From Trifolium pratense (Eukaryota > Streptophyta > Magnoliopsida > Fabales > Fabaceae): a DNA stretch of 64,000 nt. This document shows positions 23,003-34,647 of the stretch, piece after piece (position 1 is the first letter of the stretch; each line of letters opens with the position of its first letter). The stretch lies in assembly GCF_020283565.1 (NCBI RefSeq), contig NC_060061.1, positions 19,071,362-19,135,361 of the forward strand, written 5' to 3'. The notes beneath the pieces were generated by a model, which was not told the origin of the DNA, did not search any database, and saw nothing but the letters and a program-made list of their open reading frames with translations. Made by a program: the position numbers and the translations under genes.

Positions 23003-25237
23003 AGTCTATTAACATTGGAAGACTGTTTTTTATTTTATCTTGAATACAATTTTGTTTAATTATACTTTTATTATTTAAAAGTGCGACACTGTAGGATTTG
23101 TATTTCTTCATTGCTATGATTGCAAAAATTGATGCTAAAAGCCAAATAAATTTGTGAAGATGTTATCATTATGCTATAGAACCCTGATGCTTGATTGCAT
23201 TATTCAGTATCAATGCTCAATTTTTGTTCCCTCTTCTTTAAGTGGGTCAATTTGTAATAAAGATCATTAAAACAAGGTTGCCGATGCTTGATTGACTTAA
23301 AATATCACTTGCTGATGTGAATGTTTGGTTTGATGGTACAAAATTAACGATCTTAAACAAAGCTATACTTCAGAGCTTAAACAAAGCCATGATGCCACTG
23401 CTTTTGCCAAACCCAGTTTGATTACCAACAGGCAACACGCACTTGTTGAAGTGCTTGTAGGTTCAGCCCCTTTTTTCGGTGCAGCAACTGTGGCTGCCCA
23501 TTTCTCATACAAAATGGTTCTGCATACCAAATGGTCATGTGTCATAGGTAGGATTCTTCCAGTAGGTCAAATACCTTGTTTGATATTTGCCTATCAATCT
23601 TTCCTAGCGTTGTTTGATGAATAAACAATGACATTTTCCCTGCATTTTGAGGGAAATTATGAGTAATTTGACGTTTTGCAGAAAGGTAGCTGAAATTATG
23701 AGTGCTGTATGTATGAGAAAAATATACTAGTACTAGTAAAACAAACCCTCTTGTAAGTAACTGAGACTCAGATTTAGAATTTCATCAAAGGAAAATAAAA
23801 TATTCATCACTTGCACCAAGTCAGTTTTCATTTTTTGTTATTCAAATGTGCATGCCAATGCAGGTTGGTCTAGTTTTCAAGGACGTGTTTAAATTCTGCT
23901 GCTGAAAATTTTGTTGGCAGATAATATATAAGTATTTGTTAGCATTAAAAAAAATTAAAATGTGTACAATTTTTTTTGTTGCAAGGATTAAAATGTGTAT
24001 GATTTGCACTAAAGTCTAGATAAATATTCAACACATGACGATGCTAACACAGCAACTGGCTTTAATAATTTAGCAAAAACCACGAGTAACCGTTGTTTGT
24101 TAACCATCACTTGCGCAAGTCAGCATCATGTTAAAGGCCAAAAGAAGTTTCAATTATTTTCCACATTCAGACAAGTCATGGAAGCTTACTACCACTTGCT
24201 AAGGAGCACATACTTACTACTCATTACTTGTACGTCCACAGTAAGAGAAGTTATCAGAAACCAAATGTAGGGATGTCAAATAAAATATCCAATGGACTAG
24301 AAACTATATAAAAGATATTAAGGATTTTGTACAGAAGAGATTTCCTTTCTACTATGTAACTGCATTATGGCAAGATTCATGAGTTTTGGGACACTCCAAT
24401 CCAAACAAAACAAAAAAGGGGTCCATTACAGTTACACCATACTATTCCCATAAATTTTATACAATGAATGTGACTCTACATGAATCTCCATACTCACCTT
24501 CGTTTGTCCCCTTCATCTTTTCTACACGTCTTTACTAATACATCCAAACTTTTATAGCTTCAATTTTAGTCAAGTTGCCCAACTTTCTCAATACTATATC
24601 TTGCTATATGTAGGGACACTTTACATCAAAGGTGGGTCTGGTGTCCGACACGTGTTGATGTCTAACACTAATACGACATTGTCCTATGTGATTACTAATA
24701 GATATATGTAAACATAGAAAGATGATTATGAGTATTGATTGCAAATGATTATTAGATATGTAAAACATAGAAAGGTGATTATGAGCACTGACTATAAATA
24801 ATTAATAGAATCATTACAACATATTAGATATGTAAACATAGAAAGATATGAGCATAATCATCTTTCTATGTTTACATATCTGTATGACTGTATGTACATA
24901 TTAGTGTTAATTATGTGCTCGTGTTTGTGTACGTGCTTGATAGACTCACCCATTAGTTCACTACATATCAACAGCTTTCTTCACCTCTCTCCTCATTCCT
25001 TTTTTTATTATTATTCTCTATACTCTCCCTTGACTTTCATTACAAACAGGTTCTTCATGTCATTTTCAATTCATCCATCTTTTCTTTTTTCAAACTCCTT
25101 ATTTCTTTTCTATTTTTTCTTCCCCTCCTTCAGCTTCACTTCATAATCATGGTTAATTTCTGCTTGACCTGACCTTCTCTAGTTTTTTATTGTGATCTAT
25201 AGGCAACAAGGTTATGGGAATTAGTATTGTTTCTGCC
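23003..25237. other. TIM9 3' flank and RLCK upstream region
   Basis: 23340-23624 holds a fairly GC-balanced stretch with an open plus-strand frame (23418-23624). I do not recognise it, and it has no clear start or splice context. It could be a decayed exon. At 24640-24900 the phrase GTAAACATAGAAAGATGATTATGAG is repeated about three times. It ends in a perfect inverted pair, AGATATGTAAACATAGAAAG and CTTTCTATGTTTACATATCT. 24960-25140 is T- and CT-rich, as in a plant leader. No other gene is seen. Confidence 0.4.
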
Positions 25238-27482
25238 ATGGGAGTTTGTTTGCGCAACCACGTCAAGGCTGAGAGCCCAATAGCCCCAATCAATTCAGGT
25301 ATTCATAATCTTATAGTTTAAGATCCTTGCTTAATGTTACATAAGTGTAGTACTATACTAATATGTAGTTGATGTAAGTTTAGTTTTATTGATCATATCA
25401 TTTCAGTTTCAGGGTTAAATTCAAAGAGTGTGAATGTCAGTACAGAAAATATCAGTAGCCCATGTTGTAAGGTTCCTGATGATCTCAGTAGCTCAAGTAA
25501 GACTGGAGCACCAGCGGAATTGGTATTGGTCCCTCGGACTATTCGTGGTGAGGAGGAGATCTTGCAATCCTCCAATTTGAAGAGCTTTACTTCTACAGAA
25601 CTTAAGGCTGCAACCAGAAATTTTCATGTAGACAGTGTGTTAGGAGATGATGGTATTGGATCTGTTTTTAAGGGTTGGATTGATGAACACTCAACTTCTG
25701 CTGCCAAACCTGGCAAAGGCATTGTTGTTGCTGTCAAAAGACTTAATCATGATGGCTTCAAAGGTCATAACGATTTGTTGGTAAGTTTATCTCATAATTA
25801 AGAAGAAACAAGTGCCTCTTTTGCATGTTTAATTATTATTATTATCTTTTTTTTATATAATTATTATCATTATCTATAACATGTTTGAAAATATTATCAT
25901 ATATATGTTTAATCTTATCCATGTTTCTAGGATGAGTTAATCTTAATAGGAAACTAGCCATGTTTGGATAAACAACTTAATCATCATATAAGTATATTTT
26001 ATGTATATGTTATTTGTATAATAAAAGATATAATAAAGTCAACTGTTTTCATATAAGCCATAAGATATTTTCATTAGCTGTCTTGAAAGAACTTACGAAA
26101 ATAAGCTAAAAACAGCTTATAGTCATAAGTTATTTTCATAAGCTCTCAGACAATCTCACATGTGCTTTTTAATAAATTAAGCTCAAATAAGTCAATCCAT
26201 ACATGTAGCCATGTAGGCCCTAAGACTAAGAGGAATTTGTTTTGAATGTTACATCTAATAGTGTTTTCTATTTCTATTTTAGGCTGAAGCCAACTATCTA
26301 GGCCAGCTTTCACATCCTCATCTAGTGAAATTGATTGGATATTGCCTTGAAGATGAAAACAGCTTCATGGTCTTTGAACTTATGCCACGTGGCAGCTTGG
26401 AGAATCACTTATTCATAAGTGAGTTCTTCCTAGCTAGTTTATCTGTTTCACATTGTTCTTTTTGAGAAAAGGATGCTTAACATTACCAATAATGTTGTAA
26501 AACAGGAGGCTCATATTTTCAACCTCTTTCTTGGAACCTCCGTTTGAAGGTTGCTTTTGGTGCTGCAAAAGGCCTTGCATTTCTTCACAGTGCTGAAACA
26601 AAAGCGACATACCGTGATTTCAAGACTTCAAATGTCTTGCTAGATTCAGTACGCGTCTTTTTGTACACACACACATGAATATATCAAGTATCATATCTGA
26701 AAACTTCTTTGCTGATTTGATCACAGAATTATAATGCAAAACTATCAAATTTTGGGCTGCCAAAGGGCGGGACTGCGGTTGATAAAAGTCATGTCTCCAA
26801 CAAGCTAACCTACGGATATGCAGCTCCAGAATACCTGGCCACTGGTATTATGACACTCGACAAAAATCAAATTATCGACAAAAATTAGTGACTGGAAAAA
26901 TGAAATTGTTATCCAATTTTGGCGAATTTCATTTTTTCTGTCGATAACTTTTTGTCGTTTATTCAAGTCTTTCTAGTATGTTTTGTCTTTTGAGTTCATT
27001 AACTACTCAAGAATCAACTACTAAATATCAGTTTGGTTAGTAACAATTTTTTTTGTTTATTTGTGAAAGGTAATCACAGTGCTAAGAGTGATGTCTATAG
27101 TTTTGGAGTTGTCCTATTGGAAATATTATCAGGAAGGAGAGTTGTTGACAAGAATAGACCACAAAGACAACACAATTTGGTGGAATGGGCTAAGCCTTAT
27201 CTATCCAACAAGCGCAAGATTTTACGCGTGTTGGATAATCGTCTTGAAGGCCAATATGAATTAGAAGATGTGTATAAGGTTGCTATACTCTCCCTACGGT
27301 GCCTTTCAATAGAAGCCAAGTTGAGACCAAACATGGACGAGGTTGTTACAAATTTGGAGCAGTTGCAGGTTCCAAATGTAAATAATCAGAATCGTTTACG
27401 TAGAAGAAGTACCGATGATGTTCCCCGTGTTAGAACAGCCGCAGCTTATCCCCAACGCGCTACTTCTATGCTTTGTACATGA
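25238..27482 (+). CDS. Receptor-like cytoplasmic kinase (RLCK VII type), predicted pseudokinase
   Basis: Six exons join in frame: 25238-25298, 25407-25780, 26283-26418, 26506-26648, 26727-26844 and 27070-27482 (414 residues; an alternative acceptor at 25413 removes two). I chose the second ATG because MGVCL is the usual myristoyl/palmitoyl start of this family. The invariant Lys is kept in VAVKRL, the catalytic loop reads YRDFKTSN, and YAAPEY is present. Several key positions are changed. The glycine loop reads LGDDGIGSV, with Asp in place of the middle Gly. The DFG motif reads NFG (KLSNFGLPK), losing the Mg-binding Asp. The activation segment is two residues short ([14 protein letters not shown]). 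I therefore predict weak or no phosphotransfer. Such proteins may act as scaffolds in immune receptor complexes (inference). The splice sites are intact, so it may be expressed. Confidence 0.85.
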
Positions 27483-27724
27483 CATTAAACATTGCAAAAT
27501 GCAGATACAGCTTTCTTGAAAGTTAACAAAGCTGAATGTCCTCAAATGCAGAGATCCCATACCATGAACACATGTTACCGAATAAATTGCACATATCTTA
27601 CTATAGTTAATGCTTCAGCACCAAACTTCTCGAACATTCTGCTTGTTGAGACTTGAGAGCGCCTATGTCTACATACAAATAATTGGATCTTTTTAGTGTT
27701 TGTAACAGTCAAATAACTGGGATT

Positions 27725-29276
27725 TCTAGATCTTTTGCTCAGATATATCTGGCAGCCAGAAGTGTTGTCCACCGAAATTGTAGGAGCCGAACCCTATTAT
27801 TTGTGAAAGCAAGCATAAGTTCATGTAAATCATATTTGATGTATCAAGTTTGAATTTATTATTAAATCATATCTTTTTCACCTCATCATTTATAACATTG
27901 GCAAGACAGTACACAGTACCGCCACCGCCAGAAATTGTTGTGAATCTAAAAATAAGAGTAAGAAGGTGTAAGGGTACCTGGCATTGAACCTCATTCCCAT
28001 TACTGTTTACAATCTCAAAAGCTGCAACAACATCCTACATTATAAAACCCTGAAAGAATGAATTGGCATTATCATCTACAAGAAATTATTTCATTATCTA
28101 ATATTATTAGATCTCTAATTATCATGTCTCACAAACCTTAAATACAACTCCCGTCTTTTAAAGCTGAAACAAACAGGCCCATAATTATGACAACCTTGAA
28201 TCTGCAACACACAGTTTTTACATCCACAAACATATACAGACTGCTTTGAATCACAGAAAGAAGCATGTAATATAATTATGACTACCTGTAAAATAATTAT
28301 GAGTAAGAATAACCTACCTGCTGTGACATCTCTTGTACCAATCTCTTGAAAAAAAGCAGACATCCCCACTTTTGGCTTAGAAGATGAAGCCTGAAGTGAT
28401 TCAGAACTAAAGAGAGATGCAGGCGGATGAGGAGGGGCAGAAGGTGCAACAGAAGCATTAGCTTTTGATGGAGCAATCACTTTTCCTGTTTGACTCCATA
28501 CAGGGCCTAATGCATGAAAGCTCTACAAGTACCTGATCATCACAATAAATGTAACGAAAGATCATTATCCTTCACTCCTGAAAGACCAGGCAATATGAGA
28601 TAGGAAAGTGCAAGGAAAAGTCTAGGATGCTAGTGCAAGAGCCGTACACAGCATTCTGTACATAAAAAAGTTAGCATAAACAAATTGCAAATCACGTTTT
28701 CAAAATCACAATTATCGAGTCTAAGCATAGAAATATTAAGGCTGTTGATCGTTATTCATGTCTTCTTTCAGCCATTAAGCTGATGTAACTCAAGAAGGGG
28801 ATAGACATGCATTTTGGAGTAATATGAAACTATTTTTGATGCAATATATAACAACACTTTTAAATTAATAAAAATGTCTAGGAAGAAAATCCATCAATTG
28901 CACAGAACTCCATCATGAAAGTTATCCAATACAAATCAACAAGCAAGTAGCATATATCAAGAGTACCTTGTTGCTATAAAACTCATCCATTTGCCAACTT
29001 TCTTCCACATGTGCAACAGGCATACTCATACCTTGAAAAAAATAAGTCATAAGACACCAAAAGATAAAGATTCATCTTAGAAAAAAGAATCAACATGCAC
29101 CTAGCACAACCCTTCCCAGTAAATGCAATCCATGCTAGAGCAGAAAGACTGTCAACAGCAGAGTGATTAAAAAAATCAGATCTCCTTCCTTCTGTCAATG
29201 CGGCAGCTTTCGTGATCACTTCATTCAATGGGAGAATCCTAGTACTGTTAGTCCAGCTACCTGCAGAACACTGCAT
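27725..29276 (-). pseudogene. Cyclase-associated protein (CAP) pseudogene, intron-bearing
   Basis: Pieces of an actin-binding CAP gene lie in order on the minus strand. QCSAGSWTNST...LTEGRRSDFFNH is at 29276-29102, MPVAHVEESWQM at about 29031-28967, and FHALGPVWS...SKPKVGMSA at about 28532-28318. CDSKQSVYVCGCKN is at about 28262-28201, TGVVFK near 28150, DVVAAFEIVNSNG at about 28037-27979, and APTISVDNTSGCQIYLSK at about 27788-27731. Several retain GT-AG borders, so this is a genomic and not a processed copy. It lacks the 5' exons and the segment after SKPKVG. The third piece has an internal deletion that shifts frame, and the C-terminus is lost where it meets the RLCK 3' flank. The intact parent is not in this window. 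Confidence 0.85.
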
Positions 29277-29939
29277 TCTTGTTTTGAAAAGTGGTCAATG
29301 CAATAGGCATTTGGGAAAAAAACTTCAAAGTAAACTAAATATGTTCGGCTAATTTTCCGAAGCTGTAGAGTTGATTCTCCCAACTGAGAAGGATTTCCTA
29401 TTTCTTTATTTCTGTAGAGTTGACTCTTTTAACACCTCATCACTGATTTATCTACAATGACCTCACAAACCCAATTTCAAAATCAAAGCAACATATATTT
29501 TTCTATAATCCGTATTTCTCTCCCCCCCCTACAAACAAAGCCAAATGAAAGAACATAGTACATGCATTCAGAGAAACACAAACTTAACAGCAAAATAACT
29601 CAATTATGAAAGAAGACTAGGATTACTTCCTGAAAGATGGCAACCCCAAATCCTCAACTGCATCAAGACCTACGCTACATTAGTCCATTCTGCATTCTTT
29701 CTAACAACTAAATATATTTTTTCTTTTGTTCCTCTCTTATTCATCTATTTGACTTCCCCCAAATCATGTTACATCCAAAAATCCAACTTTCGTCCTTGAA
29801 AAATGACAGGTAAAGTATGCCGAAAATCCACCTAGGGCCTATTTGGATAAACAATTTATTTTGCAACTTTATAGCACAAGCGCTGATTCATAAGCTATTT
29901 ATATAATTTTTATAATAAAAGATAAAAATTATCAGGGAG
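29277..29939. other. Spacer between CAP fragment and RLCK duplicate
   Basis: No gene is seen. Position 29834 onward reads GGGCCTATTTGGATAAACAA, similar to a MITE-like phrase in RLCK intron 2 (about 25957). This suggests one end of a common short element near the duplication border. Confidence 0.35.
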
Positions 29940-30622
29940 TTTATTCAACTCTTTCTAATATCATTTTGGTTGGTAACAATCTTTTGTTTGTTTGTGAAGG
30001 TAATCACAGTGCTAAGAGTGATGTCTATACTTTTGGAGTTGTCCTATTGGAAATATTATCAGGGAGGAGAGTTGTTGACAAGAATAGACCACAAAGACAA
30101 CACAATTTGGTGGAATGGGCTAAGCCTTATCTATCCAACAAGCGCAAGATTTTGCGCGTGTTGGATAATCATCTTGAAGGCCAATACGAATTGGAAGATG
30201 TTTACAAGGTTGCTATACTCTCCCTACGATGCCTTTTGATAGAAGCCAAGTTGAGACCAAACATGAATCAGAATCGTTTACGTCGAAGAAGTACCGATGA
30301 TGTTCCCCATGTTAGAACAGCCACAGCTTATCCCCAACGCTCTACTTCTATGCTTTGTACATGACAGTGAACATTGCAAAATGCAGATACAGCTTTCTTG
30401 AAAGTTAACAAAGCTGAATCTCCTAAAATGCAGAGATCCCATACCATGAACACATGTTACCAAATAAATTGCACATATCTTACTATAGTTAATGCTTCAG
30501 CACCAAACTTCTCTTGAACATTCTGCTTGTTGGGACTTGATAGCGCCTATATCTACATACAAATAATTGGATCTTTTTAGTGTTTGTAACAGTCAAATAA
30601 CTGGGATTTCTTGATCTTTTGT
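29940..30622 (+). pseudogene. Truncated duplicate of the RLCK last exon and 3' flank
   Basis: From about 29940 to 30622 the sequence repeats 26960/27030-27738 with only scattered substitutions. It includes the end of intron 5, exon 6 and about 250 bp of 3' flank. The copy has no preceding kinase exons. It also lacks about 48 bases that encode the [16 protein letters not shown] part, which is an in-frame deletion. Both copies keep [18 protein letters not shown] and the same C-terminus, SMLCT. It cannot encode a kinase. The CAP pseudogene lies between the two copies. Confidence 0.9.
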
Positions 30623-31219
30623 ATGTTTCTCTGATTAGGTCAATTTTATTGTACTAGTTATATATAGTTTCCAATTTCCTAATTTAACATATATATATAT
30701 ATATATATATATTTAATATATGGACTTTTATATTAATTCCCTCTATCATTCAAATTTGACTCGGTCCTTGATTGACTGCTAATTTTAATAACTAGGAAAG
30801 TAGGTGATTGGTAATCATAGAAGACTTGGAAATTGGAATAGTAACTCAATTGTATACAAGTAAAGTCAGAGTCTAACTTGTAACCAAAAAAAAAAAGTCA
30901 GAGTCTAACAATTCATGCCTTTCAATCAAATGTAGTTCAATATATACACATTCATTCACTACCTAAACCTTGCTTTCATGACTGGATTCGTAGTTAATAT
31001 CAACAAGCTCAAATCACTTAATATTAAATAGCTTTGCTTAAAATTATCCTGTACACACAATTATTAACTAATACAAAATTGACTATGATAATTATGTTAA
31101 CCATGTGCCTAACAAAGCCGATTTCGCTGACTGAAACTATGTGATCATCGAGCATTGCGATGAAGCAGGCAACTGTAGTAGAAGATTTTGCTTTCCAAGA
31201 TATGAATGAAGATCACTTA
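30623..31219. other. Convergent intergenic region
   Basis: The 3' flanks of the RLCK duplicate (+) and the PBL19-type kinase (-) face each other. There is a (TA)n run at 30691-30712. No gene is seen. Confidence 0.35.
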
Positions 31220-33673
31220 TCACCAAGTTCTTACAAGTCCAGGCGCCCAATTTTTCCAATCAAACCTTCCAATGGATTTATTTCTTAAGCTCACCTTGTC
31301 TCTTGAAAAAACCTTCTTCAGATAATTACTCCCCTGTTTAGCTCGTTCAGGTTCAGTGACCTCTACAGATAAATTAACTTCATTTCCTTCTCCTGTTTCA
31401 GTAACAACTTCAGAAACGCATTCATCGACAGGAACAGTCTCGTTGATAATGCTGTCGAGAATCTCAACTACCTCGCTCATTTTTGGCCGAGATTTTGGCT
31501 GCTTCATCAGACACTTGTTTGCTAGGATTGCAAGTTTATGAGCTGATTTGGTGCAATCCTGTCCCTCAAGTCGGGGATCAACAATATGATGGAACTTCCT
31601 AGAATCAGATACATAAGGTCTTACCCAATCCAGAAGCTTTTGTTCGTTTCTTGGTAGGTTTCTTTCTACGGCTCTCCTCCCAGTGATAAGCTCATAAAGA
31701 ACTACACCAAAGCTCCACACATCACTCTTAGCAGTCAGCTTACCGGTATGAACATACTCTGGTGCAGCATATCCTATGGTGCCAACAACCTTTGTGAAGA
31801 GGAAATAAGTCATTCATTTTGCATATCAATAGAATATCCGGAATACAAACTAAGGTTCAGAGTTCAGACCAACATCAACTCATGAATTAGAGACATTCGA
31901 CAATGAATATGGTTTAACAAGGAAATAAGCTTGCAGGCATGTTATTCTAATGTTATCAGGCAATACTGTTAAATTTCTACCATTATGGTATGTTTAAAAG
32001 TAGAGTATAATAACTTTCTACATATATAGACAATTTCTTACTGCTGTTGAAACATAGCCAAACCCTTCTGACGGTCCTTGCCTAGCGAGTCCAAAATCAG
32101 AAAGCTTTGCATTGAAGTCCTCATCCAGCAAGATGTTGGATGTTTTAAAATCGCGAAATATTAGCTGCATCGGATAGAATGGGAATCATAAATATATTAC
32201 TACAAAAGTTATTTAGGGATTTTAGCTGATGAGAAATACAGTAAAAGACATCCAAAGTAGAAGCCATGCATAAACATTAAAATGAATTAAGTTATGGCAA
32301 AAGCACAATAAGAAATCCATAAAGCACGGTTAAAATGCCAAGTGACAAGCTCAACAGAGAAATTACTTAAAACACACAAACTCAAATGCTGGCACACACA
32401 TTTAATGTTTGTTTCTCTTACAAATGGTGCTTAAAAACCCATTAATTGCAAGTCCTGATCAGTCATTTTCAGCATGATTGGCTATGCATGATCGTCTAAA
32501 AACAATTTTGCCCCCTTAAAAGGGATTCTGCTCTAGACTCTTTAGTGTTGTTCGGCTTCACCTTGAAACCAATTTCAAAATCTGATTCTATATCCAAACC
32601 TCCATTTGCTCTAAAGCAAGCTAACCTTCACTTTGATAATTCTTGTCTAAAATTCTGCGCAACTATCATCTTTTATGAAACCTTCGAAAGGCAAATCAGC
32701 TCACTTTAAATCCACTTTTAACTTACAAATAACTTAGCACAATCAAAGATCATCCATCAAACATTGACCGAAACCAAACATCCACTACACATTCCATAAA
32801 GACCCATGTCATTGGCAAAAAACATAAATGAACATCGACATAAAAAACCAAACCAATTACTCCCACGATCATGGTATCAATAACACAAATATACAATATT
32901 GTTCAACTATACCTGAAAATCCATTTCTTCATGTAGGTAAGCCAACCCACGAGCTGCATCTTGAGCAATTCTTAACCTAGTAATCCATGGAAGAACCGAC
33001 GAAGGAACACGAACCAAAAGATGATCTTCCAAACTCTTATTAGACATAAACTCATACACCAAAAGTCTCTGAATCCCTCTTTCATCATCTTCAGCACAAT
33101 AACCCACTAACCTCACCAGATTTGGATGCTTAATTACCCCTAACAAATTCACTTCATTAATCCACTCCTTATGCCCCTGAAAACTAGAAATTCAACACAA
33201 ACAAAAAAGCCCCATTATAACAACAACCTCAAAAAAAAAAAAAATTCCAAAATGACTCAATTTTTTGCTAAAATTGAACATGCCTGATGACCATTACGAT
33301 TCAGCTGTTTAATCGCAACATCAATTTGAGAACGATGAGAGTGATGATTTAGGGTTCCTCTATAAACAGAACCAAAACCACCTTCACCAATCAAAAGAGC
33401 TCTATTGAATCCACGAGTAGCGATTTTGAGGTCGGAGAAGGAAAAGATGTTAAGATGATTAGCTCGGCGTTGAGAGAGAAACTCATGGAAACCAAGAGTA
33501 TCGGAAAAGTCACGTGAATCGGAATCGTATTCGGAACGGCGCGTGTCCATTAAGCTTAAGGAACGCGCCCATGAGACACGTGAACCTCTTGAACTTGATG
33601 CTGAAGTTTCTTCGTCTTCTCCTACTACTCGTTGTTTTTCTGATCCTCCGTTTGAGAAATGGAAACACTTCAT
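31220..33673 (-). CDS. Receptor-like cytoplasmic kinase, PBL19/PCRK type
   Basis: Ser/Thr kinase of RLCK subfamily VII; Arabidopsis relatives (PBL19, PCRK1/2) act downstream of pattern-recognition receptors. Four exons on the minus strand: 33673-33284, 33176-32913, 32164-32042 and 31789-31220, giving 448 residues. The start at MKCFHF is the family-typical N-terminus; an upstream in-frame ATG would add 14 residues and is less likely. The motifs are intact: glycine loop [17 protein letters not shown] lysine, [43 protein letters not shown] and [19 protein letters not shown]. The family phrases [17 protein letters not shown] and LHEEMDFQ are present. Intron 1 appears to begin GC rather than GT (CAG|GCATGT at 33284/33283) and ends in a normal AG. 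It should be an active kinase, unlike the RLCK at 25.2 kb. Confidence 0.93.
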
Positions 33674-33862
33674 CGGAGAGCATGGAATGGAAGGAAGAGA
33701 TGATTCAGTAGTCAAGAAAGGACTGCGGAAGAAGGAATCGCATCTGCTTCATATTCTATTTCAATGTTAACTGCTTATCTACCAATGATAGAAGTTTCCA
33801 TATGAAAGCTACTCTTCCGACCCATGTTTCTTTTTTGAGATTAAATCAGACGGCTAATACTA

Positions 33863-34647
33863 TGATGACCACCACAAATGGTCTATTGTAGACAATTGAA
33901 TTTTACGAAATTTACTGTTGATTTGAAAATTTATCATTCATAAATTTTTGAAATTTTTTTGAAAATCATTTGATATGTTATTGAGACCCATCAAAATTTA
34001 CGTTAGGGATGACAATTTGACCCATACCCAGAGGGTACCCGCAAAAATGACTCACAACGAGTAGGGTAAAAATCCGCATTTTGGGTACGAACACGAGTAT
34101 GAGTAATTACCCGCAAAAATGAACGGGTATGGGTGCGGGTACGGGTACCTTAGTACCCACCCCGCCCCATACCCGCATAATATATATATATTTATTTATT
34201 TTATTTATATTATTATATTATAATATTACATATTTTTAATAAAAATGTTTATTTATAACATAATATAAAAATAATGTGAATATTTAACATAAATATGAAA
34301 TTTAACATAAGGTTAGTAATAATTTTGTTTATAATTTTCATTAGTCAATATTAAAATCTTTGAAATTTTTTTAATTCTATTAAAATTATATGATATTTTA
34401 TAATTGATCAATTTATTTTTTCAATCCGCGGGTATGGGGATGGGTACTATAGTACCCTACCCATTGCCATCCATAATTTACGTTATTTAATAAACCGTTA
34501 ATCTTGATATGTCTCAATATCATATCAAATGATTTTCAATTTTTCTATGGGTGATCTATATGATATAAACTTTCAATCTAACGGTGGATTTTGTAAAATT
34601 CGTATTCGTTATAATGTTATTCATAACTGGTCCACCATGAAGTGATC
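33863..34647. mobile_element. Foldback MITE interrupted by a hAT MITE
   Basis: The right arm (GGTCCACC...GTAAAAT...CAATCTAACGGTGGA...AAATCATTTGATATG) pairs with a more diverged left arm. The motifs ATCATTTGATATG and CAACGGTGGA are shared with the palindromic element at 13689-14086, so the two belong to related families. The central part holds a complete hAT-type MITE. The outer limits are approximate. Confidence 0.55.
34004..34475. mobile_element. hAT-type MITE with perfect 8-bp TSD
   Basis: The ends TAGGGATGACAAT and ATTGCCATCCATA are inverted. The flanks 33996-34003 and 34476-34483 are both ATTTACGT. Subterminal GGGTAC/GTACCC motifs repeat at both ends. It is 472 bp, AT-rich inside and non-coding. 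It inserted into the centre of the foldback MITE and is therefore the younger of the two. Confidence 0.88.

Noticed and set aside
23418..23624. Possible small gene downstream of TIM9
   Set aside because: Open frame of moderate composition on the plus strand, but with no recognised family, no clear start or splice context and an equally open complement. Left as unassigned.
29966..30364. Second complete kinase gene
   Set aside because: Only the last exon and flank are present; no ATP-binding or catalytic-loop exons precede it.
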